The notes under the pieces are model-generated. The model was not told the origin of the DNA and did no database searches. It saw nothing but the letters and a program-made list of their open reading frames with translations. This document shows positions 26,561 through 34,608 of a DNA stretch of 64,000 nucleotides, piece by piece (position 1 is the stretch's first letter; every line of letters starts with the position of its first letter). A program made the translations under genes and the position numbers. The stretch comes from Pseudomonas chlororaphis (GTDB lineage: Bacteria; Pseudomonadota; Gammaproteobacteria; Pseudomonadales; Pseudomonadaceae), in contig NZ_MSCT01000011.1 of assembly GCF_001921865.1 (NCBI RefSeq), positions 1 to 64,000 on the forward strand, read 5' to 3'.

Positions 26561-28332
26561 TCACCTCCAACCGCAGCCAGGACCAGGCTGAACGGTTTGC
26601 GCGTGACCTCAACAGGTCGTTTCAGCTCCACCTCAATGGCATCGAGCTGTTCTTGTGGTACTCCTTCCGGGTATTTCTGCTGCAGCCAGCTGAAGGATTC
26701 AGCGGACCAGAGGTTGGCCAAGCGTGGCCGCAACAGCTTCGCGGCCTCGACGTGCGTCAGCGGCGCATGCTCTACGGTCGGAGCGTTGACGCTCAGCGAC
26801 GTACCACGACGCGGCATGTAAGCCGGCAACACCGTGTCGTTGACGTGTTTGTGAGGATCGATCAGGCCACCGAATGGCACCGCCTTGGCCTTGCGGACTA
26901 CTTCGGCTTCGGCTTCGCTGGTGGTGCCGGTAGCGATCTGTTCCAGGACTTTGCGCGAGACCTGGGCAGGCGTTTCGGCGTGGCGTTTGTACTGCTCGCC
27001 AATGGTTGCTGAGGTCTCCGCGAACCCGAACTGATCGATTCCGATCCGGTCGATAACGTGAAACTGTTCGCGGCCGTCCTCACCGACCAGGACAGCAATG
27101 GCGGTGTCCTGATCTCGCCAGCAGTTGCGAGTGATCAGCAGCTTTTCAGCGACCATCACCGCCGGTACAGAGCTGACATCGAATTGAGCGCCCCGGAACG
27201 AAACCCGAAGCAGGTTGCTGACAGTGCGGTACTGCGGCGTGCTGATCGCCATATCACGGCAGACCTCGACGCTTGGCGCCAGGCGCAGCTGGTCCTGCTT
27301 GATCAACTGCCACACGCCGTACCGGGTACGCCGGGTGCGGGTGTGAATCGCGGTCGCGTTGTAGTAACGCATCCACTTTCCGGCCCAGGTGTTGATTTGC
27401 TCCAGGCTGTTCGCGGCCTGGAGTTTCAGCGCGCTTTCAAACTCACGCTCAACGATGTTATGCGCCTGCTCGACCTGACCTTTGGCCCGGGCATTACCGA
27501 CCTGGTTGATGATCAGGTCAATAGACATGGCCCGGCACAGGTTGCGGAACATGCCGCTGGTCATCGCCGCGCCAGGGTCGGTCATCAGCATCCAAGGCAC
27601 GCCGTGGAATGGGTCCGATTCGTGGCGCTTCTGCATCGCGTTGATCAACACGCCGCACAGGTTTTCCGCCGATTCAGCGCCCAGCACGTACTCCAGGTAC
27701 AAGGTGCCGCTGGTATGGTCGGTGATCACATAGCGCCACAGGCGCTGGCGTTCGATCTTCTTCAGGTTGCCGGGCTTGCCGTCATAGAACTCGGCTTTAT
27801 TCATCACCTGGGCACCGCTGTCAGCCAGATAGAACTGTGTCGAGATCGAGGCGTCTACCTGCCAAACGTGGTTTGGGTGATTGCTGGCCAGCGATACCGC
27901 TGGGGCGTCCTGCAGCAACTGCTCGGGATGCAGCTTGTAGCTCTTCAGGGCGCGACTGATGGCGCCGCACGTCAGTGGTCGAAACAAGCCAGTTGTTTCA
28001 TCAACCCGGCCGGCCATGATCAAACCATTGCTGCGCAGACGTTCCACCGCACGCTCGATGGTGGACAGCTGTTTGTTGTTGGCACGGATCGATTCCAGCA
28101 GCATGGCCGAAACCAATCGGGCCTCATCCAGGGGTAAGGCGCTGTTACCCGCATCGCTTCGGCGCTTACGCGGAGCTGTCACTCTGACCTCCTTCAGCTT
28201 GCGCTGAAGTGTTTGGATGGAAACACCCAGCTCTACCGCGCCCGCCTGATAGACGGCAGTACGCTGACCGTGTGGGGCGTTGTCCGCTCGCTGGGCGATC
28301 TGGGTTAGTTGCTGGATCTCTACCGGGTTCAT
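26557..28332 (-). CDS. Mu-type DDE transposase (TnpA, integrase core)
   Basis: A 591-residue transposase. An N-terminal HTH (VSIQTLQRKLKEV) and helical DNA-binding region are followed by the rve-type catalytic core. The triad reads Asp160 (HVWQVDAS), Asp252 (LMTDPGAAM) and Glu288 (GQVEQAH); the last two are exactly 35 residues apart, a D35E core. A Mu C-terminal-type domain follows. It cuts and joins the phage ends and makes the target duplication. The layout with MuB matches BcepMu and B3. Confidence 0.95.
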   Translation of the reverse strand: MNPVEIQQLTQIAQRADNAPHGQRTAVYQAGAVELGVSIQTLQRKLKEVRVTAPRKRRSDAGNSALPLDEARLVSAMLLESIRANNKQLSTIERAVERLRSNGLIMAGRVDETTGLFRPLTCGAISRALKSYKLHPEQLLQDAPAVSLASNHPNHVWQVDASISTQFYLADSGAQVMNKAEFYDGKPGNLKKIERQRLWRYVITDHTSGTLYLEYVLGAESAENLCGVLINAMQKRHESDPFHGVPWMLMTDPGAAMTSGMFRNLCRAMSIDLIINQVGNARAKGQVEQAHNIVEREFESALKLQAANSLEQINTWAGKWMRYYNATAIHTRTRRTRYGVWQLIKQDQLRLAPSVEVCRDMAISTPQYRTVSNLLRVSFRGAQFDVSSVPAVMVAEKLLITRNCWRDQDTAIAVLVGEDGREQFHVIDRIGIDQFGFAETSATIGEQYKRHAETPAQVSRKVLEQIATGTTSEAEAEVVRKAKAVPFGGLIDPHKHVNDTVLPAYMPRRGTSLSVNAPTVEHAPLTHVEAAKLLRPRLANLWSAESFSWLQQKYPEGVPQEQLDAIEVELKRPVEVTRKPFSLVLAAVGGE

Positions 28333-28334
28333 GG

Positions 28335-29273
28335 TTAAGCCTCGGCCGCGTTCAGCCAGGTTGGGCCGCCATCAGTGTCTACCTGCTCCGGCAAGTGGAA
28401 CTCGCTACGGACCGCTGCAAGGGTGATTTCGAGCTGACGAATCAAGCCGGCCTTGAAGGTGCGGTGGTCTTCACCGCTCTCGGCTGCGTGCTCTTCCAGC
28501 TTGGCGAAGCCTTCGCGCAGAGAGCCGAGAATGTTTGCTTCAGCCTCATAGGCAACCGCTGCGACTTCCTGTCGAAGCTCTTTGGCGACCTCATTCGCAG
28601 GCATGGACTTGAGACGCTTGCGAGTCTTCTCCAGCTCCTGCTTAGTCTTATCCAGCTCGGTGGTTTTCCTCGCCATGACTTCGCTTTGCGCTTCGTAGTC
28701 GGCGTTGGTTTCGTCGAGACGCTGGGTCAGCTCTTCTTTTTCCTTGGCGTGTTTGGCGATGATCTCTTCCGCGAGATCAACGAAGGCATCCTTGTCGCCC
28801 GTCTTGGCGACTTCGATCAGAGCTGTTTTTTGGTCTTCTGGTAGACGGCGGTATTGGCGCATTTCGCGGTAGCCGATGCCCATGCGGGACATGGAATCAA
28901 GGGCTTCTTCGCCGAAAGCCCGAAGGTTAGAAATATCGCGGTCAACCTGATCGACAGAGCGCCCCAGCAATGCGCAGAATTCTTCCCATGAGCCCGTCAT
29001 TATTTCCGCACCGTGCGGACTTTTGCGCCCAGCAATAGCCCTGTAGAGCTTGTTTTCCTTGACGAAAGCCAGCTTGGAGGTCCGCACCGTGCGGGAAAAC
29101 TCTTCAAACGCTCCGGCCATTTGAGCCTGGCCCAGCAACTGATTGACCATGTCACGCTCTTCGCTGTGCGAGGCTTGCATGGTTGCCATCGAGTTCTGGC
29201 TGGCTGTGAGCATTTCGCCATTCAGAGCTGGTAGGTCGACTGCCTCTGCGGGCTGGATTTTGGTACGTGCCAT
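28335..29273 (-). CDS. Coiled-coil early protein with DUF3102-like features (putative)
   Basis: A 312-residue protein started at the ATG at 29273, behind AAGGAGAA. The N-terminal half has a SWEEFCALLGRSVDQVDRDI region like DNA-binding or plasmid-partition type phage proteins. Residues about 150-235 are a long charged coiled coil (KEKEELTQRLDETNADYEAQ and on). Family assignment is uncertain. It lies 2 bp before the transposase gene in the same operon, so a role in transposition or replication is possible. Confidence 0.65.
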   Translation of the reverse strand: MARTKIQPAEAVDLPALNGEMLTASQNSMATMQASHSEERDMVNQLLGQAQMAGAFEEFSRTVRTSKLAFVKENKLYRAIAGRKSPHGAEIMTGSWEEFCALLGRSVDQVDRDISNLRAFGEEALDSMSRMGIGYREMRQYRRLPEDQKTALIEVAKTGDKDAFVDLAEEIIAKHAKEKEELTQRLDETNADYEAQSEVMARKTTELDKTKQELEKTRKRLKSMPANEVAKELRQEVAAVAYEAEANILGSLREGFAKLEEHAAESGEDHRTFKAGLIRQLEITLAAVRSEFHLPEQVDTDGGPTWLNAAEA

Positions 29274-29283
29274 GTTGTTCTCC

Positions 29284-29586
29284 TTAGTTCGTCGATCCAG
29301 CGGCAATACGCTGGTTGATTTCCTGCATGCGGTTGGTCAGGCGGGCCATGTGTTCGGCATGGGCCTGGGCGATCTGCAGCACGCCCACGGAATGAGCGAA
29401 GCGGCCGTTGTCCAGCTTTACCGCAAGACCTTCTTCAATCAGGGTCTGCATAGCTCGGGTAATGTTGCTGGGGCTGTCCTGGGTGAGATGGACCAGTTCG
29501 GTGTTGCTAAGGCCGGTCACGGTGTGGCCCTTCAAGGCCTTGAGTACACGCAGTACCCGTGCAGCGGCTGAGACGGTGCGACTCAT
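29284..29586 (-). CDS. IclR/MarR-like winged-helix phage regulator
   Basis: A 100-residue protein with a winged helix: RVLRVLKALKGHTVTGLSNT, then LTQDSPSNITRAMQTLIEEG and LAVKLDNGRFAHS as the wing. This is the N-terminal half of IclR proteins without the ligand domain. It probably regulates phage transcription. The stop overlaps the ribosome site of the next gene. Confidence 0.75.
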   Translation of the reverse strand: MSRTVSAAARVLRVLKALKGHTVTGLSNTELVHLTQDSPSNITRAMQTLIEEGLAVKLDNGRFAHSVGVLQIAQAHAEHMARLTNRMQEINQRIAAGSTN

Positions 29587-30062
29587 GGCTGTCCCTCCAG
29601 TTCAAGCTGTGGTTGTTGGGTTTGGCTGACATTGCCTCGATGCCATGCAAGCCCCTCCATTGCGGCCTGGATGGCCGCAAGGGTTTCTTCGGCTTCGCAG
29701 CTCTTCGAGTAGAACGCGAGCAACCTGCCGGCTGCTGTGGTGAGAAGCTCTTGTAGTGCCTGCGTATCCTGGGCGGTGCAGTGCCGGCCGGTGGGCACAT
29801 CAATGGTCAAGCGGCCTGCACTGGCAGCAATCCAGCGGGTGACGTAATCGCATCCGCAAGCCCGCTCATAAGGGCGGATCAGGTTGGCCGGCATACGGCC
29901 TGTTTGTAGCCACTTATAGAGAGACCAGTGATCAGCGACGCCCATTTCATCGGCGATACGCTCGACGCCCTTGTTATGTGCGTCCTTGGCGAAGTCCTTG
30001 CACAGCTCTAGCGCATGGCGCAACGAGGTTGGTTGAATGCTTTTCCAGCGACGGCGACTCAT
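29583..30062 (-). CDS. CII-like phage regulatory protein
   Basis: A 159-residue protein started at the ATG at 30062 (AAAGG upstream). VERIADEMGVADHWSLYKWL followed by QTGRMPANLIRPYERACG fits the phage CII/CP76-type regulatory family, with an HTH near residues 30-60. It overlaps the winged-helix gene by 4 bp. A role in the early regulatory switch is likely by family and position, not shown. Confidence 0.6.
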   Translation of the reverse strand: MSRRRWKSIQPTSLRHALELCKDFAKDAHNKGVERIADEMGVADHWSLYKWLQTGRMPANLIRPYERACGCDYVTRWIAASAGRLTIDVPTGRHCTAQDTQALQELLTTAAGRLLAFYSKSCEAEETLAAIQAAMEGLAWHRGNVSQTQQPQLELEGQP

Positions 30063-30174
30063 TGGAAAGACCTTTCTGAAGCGCACTCCAAACAATCTGA
30101 ACTTTTGCGGCTATGCAAAGTGATTGCGCCGGGTGCAATGTTTTCGGGTACATTCCCCAACATGGACACGAGAG

Positions 30175-30447
30175 ATGACCGACCGTATTGAGAGACTTGA
30201 GGCGCAGGTGAATGCATTGGCGCAGGGCTGGTTACGCCTTGCAGCCGCTCTTGAAGTTCAAGGGCTCGTTTCACCTGATGGCATAGATCACGCGCTACTG
30301 TCAGTTCGGTGGCCTGGACAACCCATAGAGGCTGAGGCAACCAAGACCCTGACATGGTTATGTGATCAGCTTGCCGAAGCGCGGTGCGCACGACGATCTG
30401 CGGCGCCGCAAGCACCAAGCGGTTGGTACGGAACTGCTGTGAAATAG
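30175..30447 (+). CDS. Small helical phage protein, rightward
   Basis: A 90-residue frame starting MTDRIERLEAQVNALAQGWL, a clear amphipathic helix, with a DGIDHALLSVRWPG segment later. The ribosome site is weak. It runs against the surrounding operon. The opposite strand holds a 130-codon frame (30059-30451) whose ends abut its neighbours (TAAATG, ATGA), so the coding strand is uncertain; the rightward product looks more like a real protein. Confidence 0.45.
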   Translation: MTDRIERLEAQVNALAQGWLRLAAALEVQGLVSPDGIDHALLSVRWPGQPIEAEATKTLTWLCDQLAEARCARRSAAPQAPSGWYGTAVK

Positions 30448-30451
30448 CCAT

Positions 30452-30664
30452 TTACGCTGCCAACGCAGCGGTCGGCTTGAGACCAAGCTTCACCGCAATA
30501 TCATGGGCCTTGCCGTAATTGGCTTTGGCCTGGCCATTGAGGACGCGGTACACCTCGTTGCGGGTGTAGCCGTTTTCGGTAGCCCATTGAGTAATGGTTT
30601 TGCCGACGCGACGGAAGTTTTCTTTGACCTGGTCGGCGGTTAGGGCTTTGGCATGGGTGGCCAT
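30452..30664 (-). CDS. BcepMu gp16-like phage DNA-binding protein
   Basis: A 70-residue protein: VKENFRRVGKTITQWATENG followed by YTRNEVYRVLNGQ and KAHDIAVKLGLK. This is the pattern of the small phage-associated BcepMu gp16 family, a Ner/Cro-like HTH. It is the first gene of the leftward early operon, facing the repressor across an 85-bp gap, so it probably acts as the early negative regulator that opposes the repressor. Confidence 0.82.
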   Translation of the reverse strand: MATHAKALTADQVKENFRRVGKTITQWATENGYTRNEVYRVLNGQAKANYGKAHDIAVKLGLKPTAALAA

Positions 30665-30715
30665 GGTGGTGGCTCCTGTGATGCAAAGATAATTGGGTTA
30701 TGTGGTAATCATGAT

Positions 30716-30733
30716 GGTATGCAAAAAGATACC
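30716..30733. promoter_or_regulatory. Operator-like palindrome between early operon and repressor
   Basis: GGTAT-N8-ATACC in the 85-bp gap between the divergent gp16-like gene and repressor. On the minus strand a possible -35 TTGCAT lies inside it, with CATAAC 16 bp further on. A repressor bound here could block the early promoter. Inferred from sequence only. Confidence 0.4.
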
Positions 30734-30749
30734 CGTCAAGTGGTGAGTA

Positions 30750-31166
30750 ATGCTTTTGAATATCGGAGAGCGCCTTAGGGAAGAGCGCGAGCGCCTGGGT
30801 TTTAGCCAGTCCGCAATTGGGGCCATCGGAGGGGTGAAGAAGCTTGCTCAGCTCAAGTACGAGCAGGGTGAGCGGTATCCCGGTGCGGATTACCTTGCTG
30901 CGGTCGCGAAAGTTGGTATCGACACGTTGTATATCGTTACAGGCGAACGCTCTGTTGGTTCGCTTACGGCTGATGAAACAGAGCTGCTTGAAAAGTTCAG
31001 GTCTGCGCCGGTGGCCGTTAAAGCAGCGGCTATTGCAGCCGTGACTGCGGGATCAGCTCCGGTTAAACAAACGTTCCACGGGTCGGTGGGCCAGGCTGTG
31101 GCTGGCAATATCACCAACAAGTCAGGCGTTACCTTTAATGTCGGGGATGTGAAATCCAAGGAGTGA
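30750..31166 (+). CDS. XRE-family phage repressor
   Basis: A 138-residue protein. Residues 5-70 form an XRE HTH (IGERLREERERLGFSQSAIG, KYEQGERYPGADYL). The ATG follows GGTGAG. The C-terminus carries HGSVGQAVAGNITNKSGVTF, a motif repeated at the N-terminus of the next protein. Divergent placement to the early operon makes it the lysogeny repressor candidate. No autoprotease Ser-Lys pair is evident, so induction may not be by RecA-driven cleavage. Confidence 0.8.
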   Translation: MLLNIGERLREERERLGFSQSAIGAIGGVKKLAQLKYEQGERYPGADYLAAVAKVGIDTLYIVTGERSVGSLTADETELLEKFRSAPVAVKAAAIAAVTAGSAPVKQTFHGSVGQAVAGNITNKSGVTFNVGDVKSKE

Positions 31167-31169
31167 CCC

Positions 31170-31760
31170 ATGAGCCAGGACTTTCATGGTGAGGTAGGCC
31201 AAGCAGCTGGGGGCAATATCAATAACTACGGTGTCAATATCAGCCTTGTGGATAAGACTGAGGCCCGTTTTTTGGTATCTGCTCAACGTAAAGAGTTGCA
31301 TGAGCTGCGGGCGAAATGTGAAGAGCTTGGGGATGACCCTCGTGATGTTTGGCGTAGAGTTCACGCTCAACTCGGGGTGAATACGATTAGCGAGATAACC
31401 GCCGAACAGTTCGTGGACGCACGAAATGTAATGCAAACAAGATTGGAGCTTCTGCAAGAAGAGGCGGACAAACGTCGTTTAGTCGGCAAGGTACTGCGAG
31501 CGGTAGCTGAAAAAGATGCTAAGGTCGAGATGAATACTTTTTGTGAGTTGAACTTTGGTCGTACTCAACTCAAAAACCTTCAAAAACCCCAGCTCCAAAA
31601 GGTATTAGAGTTTGTACTGAGTTTTAAGCCGGATGTACAAGCCGGATCCTTAGCCCCTGAAATCAGCTCGCTAACGTTTCGGGAGTTTGTGATGTTGCAT
31701 CGGCAGAATGCCGCAGGGTTGTTTTGCCTAGGTCTGCTCATCGGTGGGATTCTGTTCTAG
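31170..31760 (+). CDS. Hypothetical protein with repressor-shared motif and C-terminal membrane helix
   Basis: A 196-residue protein starting 4 bp after the repressor stop. Residues 4-24 (FHGEVGQAAGGNINNYGVN) copy a motif at the repressor C-terminus. The middle is helical and charged. The C-terminus ends in a hydrophobic segment (AGLFCLGLLIGGILF) with almost nothing after it, as in tail-anchored proteins. AT-richer than its phage neighbours. Co-transcribed with the repressor, so likely expressed in the lysogen; an exclusion or immunity role is a guess. Confidence 0.7.
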   Translation: MSQDFHGEVGQAAGGNINNYGVNISLVDKTEARFLVSAQRKELHELRAKCEELGDDPRDVWRRVHAQLGVNTISEITAEQFVDARNVMQTRLELLQEEADKRRLVGKVLRAVAEKDAKVEMNTFCELNFGRTQLKNLQKPQLQKVLEFVLSFKPDVQAGSLAPEISSLTFREFVMLHRQNAAGLFCLGLLIGGILF

Positions 31761-31819
31761 TTGAAAAATATGGAGGCGCCTGCTCGACCTCTTCAGGTTG
31801 TTATATAGGGAGATTAACG

Positions 31820-32236
31820 TTGAAAATTGTATTTTTCATTCTGGCTTCACTGTGTTCTGTGACAGCAAGTGCAGAGACTATTGCGGAAAAGCTCACCACA
31901 TTGAGCCTAGATAAAACGTTTAAAAGTGACTCTCCAGAGGTGGAACGCACCCAGGCTGCACTTACGAGAGGCCTAACCGTATGCAATGTCGAGAATGAAG
32001 AAAAGCTCGCCAACATCGCATGGTTCATCACCAAAAAAATCCGCGCTGAAGGTCGCTATGCTGAAGCCACAGATGTAATCGAAGGAGCTAACGCAGTACT
32101 TCTCGGCGTCAAGACCAAGCAGGACTGTACTGAGTTGCTGTCTTTGTATGCAGTGAATCGTATTCAAGGAAGTACGCACTCAGATGCTGTTGCTGGGGGG
32201 CGAGGACTCTATCGCTCAACTGGAGTTGTTGAGTGA
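31820..32236 (+). CDS. Secreted (Sec signal) hypothetical protein, TTG start
   Basis: A 138-residue protein read from TTG at 31820, six bases after AGGGAGA. This start yields a clean signal peptide (KIVFFILASLCSVTASA, cleavage near SAET). The mature part is helical with two cysteines (VCNVEN, KQDCTELL) and is probably periplasmic. An upstream in-frame ATG would bury the signal, so it is rejected. AT-rich, in the accessory block beside the repressor. Function unknown; phage-encoded periplasmic proteins often alter host surface or superinfection. Confidence 0.6.
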   Translation: MKIVFFILASLCSVTASAETIAEKLTTLSLDKTFKSDSPEVERTQAALTRGLTVCNVENEEKLANIAWFITKKIRAEGRYAEATDVIEGANAVLLGVKTKQDCTELLSLYAVNRIQGSTHSDAVAGGRGLYRSTGVVE

Positions 32237-32301
32237 GTGCGTAGATACGGAGTGCGCTGCGGTTTAAATATATAAGATGCTAAAACAATAGGAGCAGTTT
32301 T

Positions 32302-32493
32302 ATGTCAAACGATCGCAAGGATAAAAGCCGCGAGAAGAGCGAAAGCGGTACTGATCGGGCTTCAAACAGTGAGAAAAGTCGGAATACCAATCTCGACTAT
32401 AGTGAAAAAAGGGATCGAACAGCTGTCTTTGATACACTCAAGCCACCACCACGACCAGGTAGAGGGAGCGGAGATGACGGAAGAGACGATTGA
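32302..32493 (+). CDS. Small charged, probably disordered protein
   Basis: A 63-residue protein behind a good AGGAG at 32291. It is rich in Lys, Arg, Ser, Asp and Glu and ends in a Pro-Gly-Arg run (LKPPPRPGRGSGDDGRDD). No fold or family recognised. Its last 20 bp overlap the start of the two-TM gene that follows, suggesting the pair is co-expressed and acts together. Confidence 0.55.
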   Translation: MSNDRKDKSREKSESGTDRASNSEKSRNTNLDYSEKRDRTAVFDTLKPPPRPGRGSGDDGRDD

Positions 32494-33004
32494 ACCTCTT
32501 GCAGATCGCTGGCACAGCATGTTGTTTGGGATTCGTCGGTCTATCCGATATCACCAACGGCGGCGAGCTTTCTTCGACCGCCTGGATCAGTTCTCCAACA
32601 TGCTTTCAGTGATCTTTGGGTCGGCAGCTATCTACGGCATTCTTGAAAAAAATGCATTGGCTATTGCCTTGCTGGCCTCTGCCACTGTCACTGTGCTTGC
32701 CGCGATTAACTTGGTTATCGGCAGTGCCCAGCGTGCACGTGCTCATGCGGACTTCATGCGTCGATATGTCGAGTTGGAGAAGCTCATGCTGCAACCCCAG
32801 TCTGAGGAGTGCCTGTTAGGCGTGACTCAATCCCGACTGAGTATTGAGGCTGAAGAACCCCCGGTTTTGCATGTGCTGAATTGCATCTGCCATAACGAAA
32901 CCATGCGAGCGATGGGGTACGAAAAAGACGGTATGCCTAAGATAGGATGGTTCCAACGCCTGGTTGCTCAGGTCTTCGACTTCCGTGAAAGCACCATCCA
33001 CTAA
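32474..33004 (+). CDS. Two-TM SLATT-like membrane protein
   Basis: A 176-residue protein. Two close hydrophobic helices lie at about 45-85 (FSNMLSVIFGSAAIYGIL, then ALAIALLASATVTVLAAINLV), followed by AHADFMRRYVELEKLM and a helical cytoplasmic tail. This matches the layout of SLATT-type 2TM effectors, which in defence systems are predicted to form pores. Family match is by eye. The ATG at 32474 has GGGAG upstream and lies inside the preceding small gene. The first late 21-bp element starts just after its stop. Confidence 0.6.
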   Translation: MTEETIEPLADRWHSMLFGIRRSIRYHQRRRAFFDRLDQFSNMLSVIFGSAAIYGILEKNALAIALLASATVTVLAAINLVIGSAQRARAHADFMRRYVELEKLMLQPQSEECLLGVTQSRLSIEAEEPPVLHVLNCICHNETMRAMGYEKDGMPKIGWFQRLVAQVFDFRESTIH

Positions 33005-33005
33005 T

Positions 33006-33026
33006 CTCTTTAAACTCGATTAAAAG
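33006..33026 (+). promoter_or_regulatory. 21-bp late element, copy 1 (before lysis/packaging genes)
   Basis: Core CTTTAAACTCGATTAAAAG preceded by CT; identical in all four copies. The arms CTTTAAA and TTAAAAG form an imperfect dyad. Here it lies 84 bp before the lysozyme gene and two bases after the SLATT-like gene stop. A GC hairpin (CACGCCGCC/GGCGGCGTG) follows. Probable late promoter or activator site. Confidence 0.7.
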
Positions 33027-33109
33027 CCTTCCTGTACCACGCCGCCGATCATGGCGGCGTGTGTATTTCTGGCGTCCGAAAAGTACGGCGCCACTACAGG
33101 AGGCGTCCG

Positions 33110-33577
33110 ATGCGACCCGAACCCCCTCGCGGTATCCGCAATTTTAACCCCGGCAATATCCGCCACGTAAAAGGCACCCGCTGGCAGGGTATGTCGGCGA
33201 ATCAGAACGACACTGCGTTCGTCCAGTTCATTGATCCTCGGTGGGGCATCCGAGCCATTGCCCGTACCCTGATCACTTACCAGGACAAGCACGGCTTGCG
33301 CACTGTCCGCCTGATTATCGGTCGCTGGGCGCCCCCGAACGAGAACAACACCGAGAGCTATATCCGCCAGGTTGCCACCCGCCTGGGTGTGTCGCCTGAA
33401 GAGCGTATCGACGTGTACGACTACCGGACCATGCGCGCGCTCACTGAAGCGATCATTCGCCACGAAAACGGCGCAGGTTCTCTCCCCGAGGGCAACTGGT
33501 ACGGCGAAGCAGTGATCAATGAAGGCTTGCACCTGGCCGGCATTGTCCCCGACGCCTATCACGGGGAGCCGGCATGA
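33110..33577 (+). CDS. Phage endolysin / peptidoglycan transglycosylase (P5-like)
   Basis: A 155-residue protein starting behind ACAGGAGG. GIRNFNPGNIRHV, FVQFIDPRWGIRAIARTL and YIRQVATRLGV are typical of the phage P5-like lytic enzymes related to structural lysozymes. There is no signal peptide, so it needs the holin downstream to reach the wall. It opens the lysis cassette and the first late unit. Confidence 0.8.
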   Translation: MRPEPPRGIRNFNPGNIRHVKGTRWQGMSANQNDTAFVQFIDPRWGIRAIARTLITYQDKHGLRTVRLIIGRWAPPNENNTESYIRQVATRLGVSPEERIDVYDYRTMRALTEAIIRHENGAGSLPEGNWYGEAVINEGLHLAGIVPDAYHGEPA

Positions 33578-33813
33578 AGCTGATCGACAATTGCCATTGC
33601 TGCTGGAAGCTTCACAGCGTCCAGCTGGCCATCGTCATTGCGCTGCTCGGTCTCGCCCAGGCCACCATCTTGCCGATGTGGCAAGCGCAACTTTCTTCAT
33701 CCACCTATGCGGCAGTCAACAGCGGCTTGGCCGTTCTGCTGTTCATCGCTCGCTTGCTCAAACAAGGCCCTCCAGACCAGGCCGAGCAATCAGACCAGGA
33801 GATTCCGTCATGA
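33574..33813 (+). CDS. Putative holin
   Basis: A 79-residue protein with two hydrophobic segments (VQLAIVIALLGLAQATILP and YAAVNSGLAVLLFIARLL) and a hydrophilic acidic tail. It overlaps the endolysin stop in ATGA. Size, topology and place in the cassette fit a class II-like holin that makes holes in the inner membrane. Confidence 0.75.
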   Translation: MKLIDNCHCCWKLHSVQLAIVIALLGLAQATILPMWQAQLSSSTYAAVNSGLAVLLFIARLLKQGPPDQAEQSDQEIPS

Positions 33814-34019
33814 GACTGAACCTCTTCGGCGCCGCCTTCTCGGCGCTGCTGGCAGGCTTGGCCGGCGCTTGCCGTTGGCCCACCCCCAGCACCGCCGCTG
33901 GCACTTGGATCAGGTCCAGGGTCATGCCCCTTTATCGCCACGGCAAAACCGGTATCGCGGCCGCCAATCGCCGCGTTCGTAAGTCCCGCAACCGCATGAG
34001 GCAGCGCCATGGTGCTTGA
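33810..34019 (+). CDS. Small basic lysis-cassette protein
   Basis: A 69-residue protein with a short N-terminal hydrophobic stretch (LNLFGAAFSALLAGLAGA) and a strongly basic C-terminus (NRRVRKSRNRMRQRHG). It overlaps the holin by ATGA and the spanin by 11 bp. It may be a membrane-associated lysis helper, but I do not recognise a family. Confidence 0.55.
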   Translation: MRLNLFGAAFSALLAGLAGACRWPTPSTAAGTWIRSRVMPLYRHGKTGIAAANRRVRKSRNRMRQRHGA

Positions 34020-34608
34020 ACGGTTACCGACAGGGCTCCTTGTCGCCGGCCTGGCCTGCGTGATCAGCGCAGCGGCGGCCGGCTCAATCGCCTACGGCTT
34101 CGGCTTTCGGTACGCCGAAGCCCTGGGCAATTCCAACCTGCAGACATTCAAGGCCTTGCAGGCAGTACAGGCCGGGGCGGCGGAAAAGGAGAACCGTCTG
34201 CAGCTGCTGCAGCAAGTCACCCGTGCCAACGAAGCCGAGGCGTTGCTGCTCACCACCCTCGAACGCCATGCCGAAGAGAAGCGCCAGCTCCAGGAGCGAA
34301 TCCCCCATGTTACAACCCAATACATTCCGGCGCCTGGCGCTGTCGCTAAGCCTATCCCTCGTTGCGTGTTCACTATTGGTTGGTTGCGCGACTTCAATAC
34401 CGCCCTCGGTGTGCCCGCCCCAAGATCCGGCGCCGCTGCCGCCGCGCCTAAAAAAGCGGCCTGGCCCACCCCCGGCACTGACGCCGAACTATTGGAAAGC
34501 GGCGTCACTCCCGCCGACATCCTTGCCCACGCCCAGGACTACGGCGAGTGGGCACGCGCCAACCTCGCCCAACTCAATGAGCTGCTCAATCTACGAGAAA
34601 AGGACTGA
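34009..34608 (+). CDS. Rz-like inner-membrane spanin
   Basis: A 199-residue protein with an N-terminal membrane anchor (GLLVAGLACVISAAAAGSIA) and a long periplasmic helical region rich in Glu, Gln, Arg and Leu, the layout of i-spanins. A lipoprotein gene is nested in another frame inside it, as for Rz/Rz1. With that partner it would fuse the inner and outer membranes in the last lysis step. Confidence 0.8.
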   Translation: MVLERLPTGLLVAGLACVISAAAAGSIAYGFGFRYAEALGNSNLQTFKALQAVQAGAAEKENRLQLLQQVTRANEAEALLLTTLERHAEEKRQLQERIPHVTTQYIPAPGAVAKPIPRCVFTIGWLRDFNTALGVPAPRSGAAAAAPKKAAWPTPGTDAELLESGVTPADILAHAQDYGEWARANLAQLNELLNLREKD

